From contig CAIIXF020000009.1 in the NCBI GenBank assembly GCA_903813345.2, positions 10,102,030 to 10,166,029 on the forward strand: a stretch of DNA of 64,000 nt. The letters run 5' to 3'. This stretch comes from Owenia fusiformis (taxonomy: Eukaryota > Annelida > Polychaeta > Sabellida > Oweniidae). Shown here one piece after another: positions 61,255 through 64,000 of this stretch; positions within the stretch are counted from its first letter, which is position 1, and each line of letters begins with the position of its first letter. Below the pieces are notes generated by a model. That model saw only the letters and a list, made by a program, of their open reading frames with translations. It had not been told where the DNA came from and did no database searches. A program made the translations under genes and the position numbers.

Positions 61255-62300
61255 GTCATCCCCTAGACAAGTCATCTCCGGGACAATTCGTCTCCTAGAC
61301 AAGTGATCTCCTAAGCAAGTCAACCCCTAGACAAGTCATCTCCTAAACAAGTCAACCCCTAAACAAGTGATCTCCTAAGCAAGTCAACCCCTAGACAAGT
61401 CATCTCCTAAACAATTCAACCCCTAAACAAGTCATCTCCTAGACAAGTCAACCCCTAGACAAGTCATCTCCTAGACAAGTCACCTCCTAGACAAGTCAAC
61501 CCCTAGACAAGTCATCTCCTAGACAAGTCAATCCCTAGACAAGTCATCTCCTAAACAATTCATCTCCTAGAAAATTGAACCCCTAGACAAGTCATCTCCT
61601 TGACAATTCATTTCATAGACAAGTCAATCCCTAGACAAGTCATCTCCTAAACAATTCATCTCCTAGAAAATTGAACCCCTAGACAAGTCATCTCCTTGAC
61701 AATTCATCTCCTAGACAAGTGATCTCCTAGGCAAGTCAACTCCTAGACAGGACATCTCCTGGAAAAGTCAACCCCTAGACAAGTCAACCCCTAGACAAGT
61801 CATCTCCTTGACAATTCATCTCATAGACAAGTCAATCCCTAGACAAGTCATCTCCTAGACAAGTCATCTCCTAGACAAGTCATCTCTTAGACAAGTGATC
61901 TCCTAGGCAAGTCATCTCCTTGACAATTCATCTCATAGACAAGTCAATCCCTAGACAAGTCATCTCCTAGACAAGTCATCTCCTAGACAAGTCATCTCTT
62001 AGACAAGTGATCTCCTAGGCAAGTCATCTCCTTGACAATTCATCTCATAGACAAGTCAATCCCTAGACAATTCGTCTCCTAGACAAGTGATCTCCTAGGC
62101 AAGTCAACCCCTAGACAAGTCATCTCCTAAACAAGTCAACTCCTAGACAAGTCAACCCCTAGACAAGTCATCTCCTTGACAATTCATCTCATAGACAAGT
62201 CAACCCCTAGACAAGTCATCTCCTTGACAAGTCATCTCTTAGACAAGTCAACCCACAGACAAGTAATCTTCTAAACAAATGATCTCCTAGACAAGTCAAT
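61255..62300. repeat. 17-bp minisatellite, about 60 units
   Basis: Unit CTAGACAAGTCATCTCC with variants (AACCC, TTGACAATT, AAACAATT). Blocks such as CATAGACAAGTCAATCC recur as higher-order repeats. It starts 55 bp upstream of the acceptor of exon 61072-61199. Confidence 0.92.
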
Positions 62301-62374
62301 ATTAATAGCATCAAATAATTATAAATAAATGAATTATAAAATACAACATGTTCTTATTATTAATGTCATTTAGT

Positions 62375-62947
62375 TTAGTTTAGTTTAATATAGTTTATTT
62401 TTGTGTCACAAGCAATAATATTAAAATACATTTAAAACACTTTTTTAAAAAACATTGCTTCTAGCCGATGCCGGCTTATGAGACACCAAGTTGATACATG
62501 TGTGGGTAATATTAAAATTCCCATGTGAAAATTACTAAATGCACAATAAGACAGTGATAGAGACCATAATTTTTGTATACTGAGTTCACTGTTTACTTCC
62601 ACTTACTAAGAGGAGACATCTTCCCCAAGGTTGATGTTCCTGGGAGCAAATGGAAAGAGAAACCCTGCTTAATCAGTGATATAAGGGCCCTCTGGTTGGC
62701 CCAATACCCTCCTGAGGGGTCCCCCATATCACAGTGGATCTACAGGTTTGCATCATGTATATATTTTGGCAGTATCACAGTTCTAAATAGTATGTAAAAG
62801 TGCTGTAAAGTGGCAGAATCAATATCATATGGCCTTTATCCCCAGACAAGCAACTTATGTATAATTGAATATCAACAAATAGAATACAGTATGAGAAAAT
62901 ATACATTATAATTTGTTGTTATGGAATTATCTCAAATAGAGGTACTG
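62375..62947 (-). mobile_element. 3' end of the LINE at the right edge
   Basis: Non-coding sequence after the stop at 62948, ending in an AAACT-repeat-like tail (TTTAGTTTAGTTTAGTTTAA on the plus strand at 62369-62388), which would be the 3' terminus. Confidence 0.5.
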
Positions 62948-64000
62948 TTAAAGTCTTTCTAGATCAAAATTTCTTTTACTGAACATCTTAAATAATGTAC
63001 TTGCAAAAGCTCTCTGTATACAGGGCGTGTGCATAAGTCTAGTAAACAGCAGAATATGATCATTTGAACCAGTATCAATGCTAGGGGCCAGCTTATTAAC
63101 AATAGCCAGAAATTTTTTCCTCAAAACATTGTAGTGAGAGCATTTGAGAGTGAAGTGTATCTCGTCCTCAATCTCATTAGAGTCACATAAAGCACATTTT
63201 CGATCCTCAAGAGGTGTATTGGTATAACGGCCAGTTTCAATGTGTAGTTTCAATGTTCCAGTTCTCAGTTTTGCAAGAATACTTCTATGATGGCGTGGCA
63301 TAAACATTTCAATGTATGCTTCAGTTGATGCACCATATTTAAATTGGCGATATGTTCTCAGTTTATTGCCATTAGTTTCATTATTTTTATCATTCCAGAT
63401 ATTTCGAAGAAAAGGATCAGTAGTCTGTAGGTGATTTTTAATAGCTTTGATACATGGTTTTGTCTCAATGTACTGATTATTCAAAAGTATACCACAAGAT
63501 CCAATGAAATTTTTAGTACGAGAATTCCAACTTGATTTTCTTCTTAACGACCATATATGTATCCGATTATTTAATCTGGTATTTTCCATATTGTGGAGTC
63601 GCAGATATAGTCGGGCACATTCCAATTTTTGTTTGTGGATAGGGGGGCTCCAGCCCATGTCCCCTCTGGCTCCTTCATTGCTCGTCTTTTGGCCTACTCC
63701 TAGGAATATTTTTGTTGCTTTATTTTGTACATTATTGATACAACGATGCTCATTAAGACCAATAATTGAGGTACCATAGTTGATGATTGGTTGGACTATT
63801 GTATCATATAGCTTAGTATAAACTGCATAGTCCATTCCACCTGCAGCTTTGAATTTACATGTTAACACTGCCAGGGCACGACTAGCTGACTTTGCTATTT
63901 CTTTTGCTGTGATCTTAGCATCAACATGTTCACTTAGCCAGACACCAAGGTACTTGTAGGAGTTTGCATAGTCAAGTGTTTTTGGGCCACATTTGAATAC
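62948..64000 (-). CDS. Non-LTR retrotransposon ORF2, C-terminal part (runs off window)
   Basis: Open from the window edge to TAA at 62948, about 350 codons. It starts within YKYLGVWLSEH (the motif after the RT thumb), then YDTIVQPIINYGTSIIG, and ends with a Cys/His block KCALCDSNEIEDEIHFTLKC. Typical of Jockey/CR1-type ORF2. The RT core would be to the right. The intact frame implies a young copy, inserted in the HGSNAT intron on the same strand as the gene. Confidence 0.85.
   Translation of the reverse strand, partial: VFKCGPKTLDYANSYKYLGVWLSEHVDAKITAKEIAKSASRALAVLTCKFKAAGGMDYAVYTKLYDTIVQPIINYGTSIIGLNEHRCINNVQNKATKIFLGVGQKTSNEGARGDMGWSPPIHKQKLECARLYLRLHNMENTRLNNRIHIWSLRRKSSWNSRTKNFIGSCGILLNNQYIETKPCIKAIKNHLQTTDPFLRNIWNDKNNETNGNKLRTYRQFKYGASTEAYIEMFMPRHHRSILAKLRTGTLKLHIETGRYTNTPLEDRKCALCDSNEIEDEIHFTLKCSHYNVLRKKFLAIVNKLAPSIDTGSNDHILLFTRLMHTPCIQRAFASTLFKMFSKRNFDLERL

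Noticed and set aside
61255-62300. CRISPR-like array
   Set aside because: Units are contiguous 17-mers without unique spacers, in animal DNA; a minisatellite.

Overview
This is animal nuclear DNA, most likely from a marine invertebrate; I cannot place it more precisely. It is AT-rich, has long introns with canonical GT-AG sites, and is full of foldback elements, minisatellites and retroelements.

Two conserved genes are recognisable, both on the minus strand. The first coding exon of a Bicaudal-C (BICC1) orthologue lies at 838-1066, and the gene runs off the left edge. Almost the whole of heparan-alpha-glucosaminide N-acetyltransferase (HGSNAT), a lysosomal multi-pass membrane enzyme, occupies 6468-61199. 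I assembled 14 constitutive-type exons. They join in frame to 545 codons plus a stop and end with the conserved family C-terminus. The first exon(s), with the signal peptide region, are not in the window.

The most striking feature is exon duplication inside HGSNAT. Three exons have a second intact copy of exactly the same length and phase, with its own splice sites but diverged sequence: 108 nt (active-site His), 152 nt (membrane helix) and 87 nt (DPEG region, copies only 57 nt apart). They look like three cassettes of mutually exclusive exons, giving up to eight isoforms. At least five further exons have broken or partial tandem copies.

HGSNAT introns hold other genes and elements. The 21.5-kb intron 9872-31377 contains, on the plus strand, an uninterrupted 36-repeat ankyrin gene (10986-15248) and an intracellular trypsin-like protease gene (17796-19154), a pairing that suggests an accessory or immune-type locus. 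It also holds LINE fragments, a 155/200-bp satellite, a mariner-type MITE and a 6.8-kb tyrosine-recombinase retrotransposon with textbook split direct repeats (21863-28682) that has lost its RT catalytic core. Elsewhere: a Penelope-like RT inserted in a GGAC-type microsatellite (41798-43162), a decayed mariner (53324-54279), large foldbacks (50084-56850 and 57321-60779), nested MITEs (6964-8907), minisatellites touching splice sites (37548-38409, 44842-44955, 61255-62300) and a LINE running off the right edge (62948-64000).

Protein family calls come from motif recognition without database searches. Exon borders are read by eye from splice consensus and phase.
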